Source: Rugalucina vietnamica
Taxonomy: Eukaryota; Mollusca; Bivalvia; Lucinida; Lucinidae
DNA length: 64,000 nt
Direction of reading: 5' to 3'
Assembly: GCA_964017185.1 (NCBI GenBank)
Contig: OZ024869.1
Span: 890,501 to 954,500, forward strand
A program made the position numbers and the translations under genes. Shown here piece after piece: positions 59,561 to 64,000 of this stretch. Below the pieces are notes generated by a model, which made no database searches, was not told where the DNA came from, and worked only from the letters and a program-made list of their open reading frames with translations. How positions within the stretch are numbered: the first letter of the stretch is position 1; each line of letters opens with the position of its first letter.

Positions 59561-62500
59561 AAAAGCGAGACCTGCATCATGCATACAAATGGGTTTATTT
59601 TCTTCCATACCACAATCCGTCCCATTTATCTTGCTTTCACCGAGTCAACCGCAATGCTCGTTCCAATTAGTTCGGGTAATGCGAAGCGATAATTTTGCCA
59701 TCTACTAATAGCCTTTAATTTTCGCGGGCTGTTGACAAAAAGCCTCATTGAAAGTCAACCAATTAAAGCCCAATTTCAATTATGAAGGGTAGCTTTTTCA
59801 TTTCTCCATGGTCGGTGGCCGTGTATATAGATGTCAAAGATGAGATGATATGCCCCAGACCGTTTTAAAACATAAACAATAAAGTATAATTTTCAAAGTA
59901 AAGTGAAGCATGAGTCATAGCACTTTGCCTTTCAATATGCATGTCAGTGTGGATTCCCGTTTAAAAACCCACTTCACACATTTGCACACAATAAGAGGCA
60001 GGTTGGTTGGCATGGTCCCCTGACAGTGCATGAAATTTATCTCAGTTTAGACATTTCAGACTCTATGATCCTCTATGTCTCTTGCGCAGTTATAGTCTAA
60101 CAACACACGCTGGTTTTGGGCCACATTGTCAGCGGAAACCATCTCAAAGACAATGTCGGAGAAGATAAGCTTCTGTACATTTTGTTGATTGGATTGTGGA
60201 CTTGTAATCGCGCCATTAAGCCAATGTCCCGATGTTCATTTAGTGGGGTTTACGTTTTGATGCATACTGACATGGCGTGTTGGCCTGTTTGACCATATTC
60301 TTCTGTATTCTCATCACAGCAGTCAGAGTATTGTCACTCAACTGTCCAGGGTTCCATAATCCTTCAAACTTTTCAAAATTGCTTCTGGACAAGCCATCGA
60401 AATATGCAATTTTCATTAGATATTGACCAGGTCGTGACAATTCATGGGAAAACCTGTGCCGTTTTCAGTAGTTACATAGTGTAGTGATAGGCCAAATTTT
60501 GAAAATGGGATTCGAACAAAATATTGTCAGGAGAGACACACACTGGGTGCGTTGGTAGTAGACTAGCTGCTGGCCTGATAAAAACAGTTCTTTGTCCTTT
60601 TTTGTAACATTTTGAAAGCTAGAGTAACAGATATTTTCTAGGCCCAGTTGTTCAAACTTCGCTAGCTCAACTTGTTTGCTATATATCAACTTGAAAAACA
60701 AATACACTGTTATTTTTTGTTGAAAAAACACAAACTAACAGTGTATTTGTAATATTGCCATTCGAAATTTTAACAAATCGTTAACTAACGACATCGTTAA
60801 TTTTGAACAACTGGCCCCTGATGTACAAGTCTTGGCTAGATTTAAAACCAAGACATAGTAGTAGACTAACAATACAATATAAGTTTTAGCTCTAATATTA
60901 GATGATTTTTACATCTTTGTAGACAATTCCAAAGTTTAACACCTTTTATCTAGGCTAAGTTGGTACGTAAAAGGTAGAAGGGAGGACTCCAAAGCGAGCG
61001 GCTGTTTGGGGGAGGGGGTCGAAAGCAGACGCCACTGTGTTGTGTCCTTGCGCATGTTACTTCGCTTAAAACGGTCAAACAATCAGAAAGCGATCGTCTC
61101 GACTTGGCAACGGTCATTTGTGTCTGTCTTAGATGAAATGCGGCGAGGAACGTTTTCATGTTATTCAACGTCTCTCTGTATGGTGGGGTCATTGAGTTTA
61201 AGTGTTTTCTTGTTTTCTCACATTTCTGTTCCGCACCCCGGTCCATAGGCATAAGCCAATACTGGCACGATCGGCGTTTTCCGGGCTCTTGTAGTTCTGT
61301 TATTTTATCTAATGTCCACCACTGTCGGTGAAACGAGAACATAAACATATCTAGAATCTTCATCGGCGAAACTTTATGAAATGAGTATAATGAAAAGCAT
61401 CAACGTCCGACTGTACAATCTGGAACGAAACACTCGTGCAACTGTAAATAAGTCACTCGGTTCGTTTCAAATGAGCAACATAACGATTTTGATGGTGGTG
61501 ATAACAGCAAACAGTCCAACAATGGAAGAGGTAATGAGAAGTATAAGCAGGTTGTTACAAGTCGAATGACTGAATTTGCACTACGCAAAGACAAAAAAGG
61601 TTTGCAATGAGAAATAATCAATAGGCGCGTGACGTCGAAACAACGCTGTATTTGAGTGATCAACGTTCTGGACACTGAAGCGGCATACGGCGTTGATATG
61701 GTATACTTTTGACCACATGCGCCCATTTGATTGCTTTCGTTTGTTAGAACGCTACTTATGGTGATCGCTGCTGGAGCCAGATGTAATTTCGCAAACATGT
61801 CCCTATCCATTTTGTTGTTTAAGCATGCAGTGACTCAATTTACTTTTGCACCAAGAAAACTTACAACTTCATTTAGTTTTACACGATAATAGATCAAAGG
61901 ACCAGGGAACAATCAATCTTAGATTGATACAAAACTCATTTATTAAGAGCATACGGTCTGATTGAGAATTCATTTATCACCGGGTGACAGTCCATTTGAC
62001 CAACTTGTCACCAGCCAATCATAGAGGAATAAGAGAGTCGAAGGTCAACAATGCAACTTTGGTTATAACAGCGGAAAAGCGATGGTTGCATGGTGCCGTC
62101 CGTCGTATGCTGTAGTTTCCCACAAAGTCCCATAGCATTTAGAGAAATACAATTTGCTACCGTCCATAATATCAGCATAGCCGTGAGAAGGATAGATTAT
62201 ATGCGGACAACAAAGGTGCAATTTGGCAGGACATGCAAGCTTGCTCAGCTGATAAGCTTTTTTGCGTTTCGTTGCAGCCTGATTGTAATGCTGCACAACG
62301 TAAACAATGTCTAAACAATTTATACTGTGAATTGTATGTTTACGGCTATGTAGTCTTAACCCCCGTATAAATATACACAACTGAACTTGTATTATTATAT
62401 TGTATGTGCATATTGTTAAATAGTGTTTGTTTTGATATCAATCATAACTTATATAATTACTTTTTTATTTGATATAATTGAAATTATATATTTATATTCA

Positions 62501-63912
62501 GAAATAATACGGCCTGGAATATATTTACATTTCGTAACAATTGAACTTTTGTCTTTTTTGTAGTTTTAATCTGACAAGCTTCTATCCATATATGAAAAGA
62601 CTGGTACTGACAGAAATACATTTTCACAACATTTGTGTTGTAGATTGCTCTTTCCGAGTGACTTTCCTATGTATTCCTACTAATAGAACAACCAAGTTTG
62701 TTTCTGAATTGAAATTCAGAAGCGCTAGATGATCGATATAAACTTGTCCGTTTAGTTGAAAATATGCCTGGCTACCGGCTGTGCATTTCAAATAAAGTTG
62801 TCACCACAAAAGTTTAAGAAAAGATTACCCTGCAAAATGTAATCAAGACGCAAATTTTAAACTTTATTGCGCTTTCGTACCGTTTTTACTTCACAATGTT
62901 TTGCCTATCATTCATTCAAGCCCCTGTTATTAAAAAATATGCAGACGCTATCACTATTTTGGCGAAAATTTCCAGGCTGTTTATCGAAAGATACAGTATG
63001 AGAAAATGTAGACCCTAAGATTTGAACTATGTATGGCAAACGGCCAGTGTTCCTACAGTCGGACCGCAAACAGCGAAACGACGGTGAAAGTCAGAAAGTC
63101 TTAATCTGACGCTTGCCTTTTGGATCCCGCAACTGACACTTGTAGAGGCAACTTGAATAACAAGTTCGGGTTAAAAGTTGAACATTCGATTTTACAATCA
63201 CTGCATTATTGGCGTCTTTAGTTTCCCATTCATGCGCATGATGGCATTGCATCAAAATCTAATTGAAACGATGCTCAAGCAGTGTAAGATGAAAAGAGGT
63301 GTTTTTGTTGAATTACATTTTCAACCCTTGTTGGCAATTCTAATAAAGCCATGATTTGAGGATTATCTGAGTTTCTGTCTACTTAGATCAATCACAAATA
63401 TTGTGGCTTTTCAATACCTTTTGCAATGTATTAATTAACCCTACAAAAGATAGTTGAAGAAGCTGCCAATCAGCAGCAGTCTCGCACTGTCTCACGACAG
63501 CGGGATTTATTTGTAATCTCGCGATGATGCGCGTAATCGGAACACCTCTGACCGAGTCGTTGTAAAATTGCTTTATTCAAATCTCGTTCCCTCGAGACCT
63601 GGAGGAAACAATCATGGTCATGCAAAACTATCTAATTTGCCTTTCATCAAACTATTGATTAGGGGTCAGCAGAGATTGGATTATAGGATCTGCTGGAATA
63701 GCGCAGAAATTGAGTCCGAAGTTTTGAATGCGCCATTAATGAAAACATTTTGGTGCCCAACTAGACAAATTATCTGGAAATTTGTATATCCATTGCTCGC
63801 AAGTGCACTCCACCAACGAATCGATTTAAGCTCCTCAGTTATTTCTTTACACCATTCCAAGATTTATCAGCCTATATACATTTATTTTGTATATTTATCT
63901 TTTGCTTTTTAG
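59561..63912. other. Intergenic or intronic DNA, nothing recognised
   Basis: Several short open frames exist (for example 61381-61569 + and 61400-61810 -), but none resembles a protein I know and they overlap on opposite strands. The base composition is more even and repeats are fewer than in the rest of the window. Confidence 0.5.
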
Positions 63913-64000
63913 GTGGTCCTCGGATCCAATGGTTATTTTGTATCTGAAGATGGTCACATTGCTCGAAAAGAACAAACCCGCTTGCCCTTCATACGTATAT
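63913..64000 (+). CDS. Possible 5' part of an exon cut by the window end
   Basis: A strong polypyrimidine-AG acceptor (TTATCTTTTGCTTTTTAG) precedes 88 bases that are open in two of three frames (VVLGSNGYFVSEDGHIARKE or SSDPMVILYLKMVTLLEKNK). I do not recognise either. It may be chance. Confidence 0.25.
   Translation, partial: MVLGSNGYFVSEDGHIARKEQTRLPFIRI

Noticed and set aside
61381-61810. Overlapping small frames on both strands
   Set aside because: No signal peptide, domain or conserved motif that would favour either.

Overview
The window is animal nuclear DNA, most probably from a bivalve mollusc. One conserved intron-rich gene is spread over about 40 kb. The introns are packed with palindromic MITEs, tRNA-derived SINEs, non-autonomous elements built on tandem repeats behind GTCC/GTCT runs, LINE pieces and a GIY-YIG Penelope-like retroelement. 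There are no bacterial-style operons.

Host gene: exons 2 to 16 of EIF2B5 (eIF2B epsilon, the catalytic guanine-nucleotide exchange subunit for eIF2) run on the + strand from 5682 to 45974. The 15 exons join in phase into 638 codons plus a stop. Only the first exon, encoding about 65 residues, is missing and should lie upstream of the window. At least six of the 15 exons (2, 5, 6, 11, 12, 15) have decayed tandem copies beside them, with unit lengths of about 115 to 176 bp. The extreme case is exon 11, whose 3' end and 5' splice site are repeated nine times at an exact 115-bp period (18500-19534).

Region by region. 1-5680: upstream flank or intron 1, with LINE 3' scraps, a long-TIR element with TCTCCCTATTT repeats (3277-4359) and decayed exon 2 copies. 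5682-12542: exons 2-9 with MITEs and SINEs. 12543-17920 (intron 9): three elements nested in one another. 18405-23645: exons 11-12, with a 5'-truncated LINE in antisense (19590-22565). 23646-43013 (intron 12): a 9.3-kb MULE-like DNA transposon, a 7.4-kb TIR element containing a 2.8-kb poly-A insertion, a palindromic MITE and a 156-bp tandem array. 43014-45974: exons 13-16. 45975-64000: downstream DNA with more MITEs and a tandem Penelope-like pair (50507-56858). The last 4.4 kb shows little I can recognise.

Two items stand out. First, the MULE-like transposon (23812-33100) is bounded by TIRs of about 94 bp and a 10-bp target-site duplication. It carries a three-exon antisense gene of 1420 codons whose product joins an SGNH-hydrolase domain, a possible CG-1-like domain, a MULE DDE transposase, a SWIM zinc finger, a Ulp1-type cysteine protease and a PHD finger. 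Second, the Penelope-like element has the permuted order (Cys-rich motif and GIY-YIG before the RT, as in Naiad elements). From its start into the RT domain its frame is interrupted only by three TGA codons, each where related proteins appear to have cysteine, which suggests selenocysteine.
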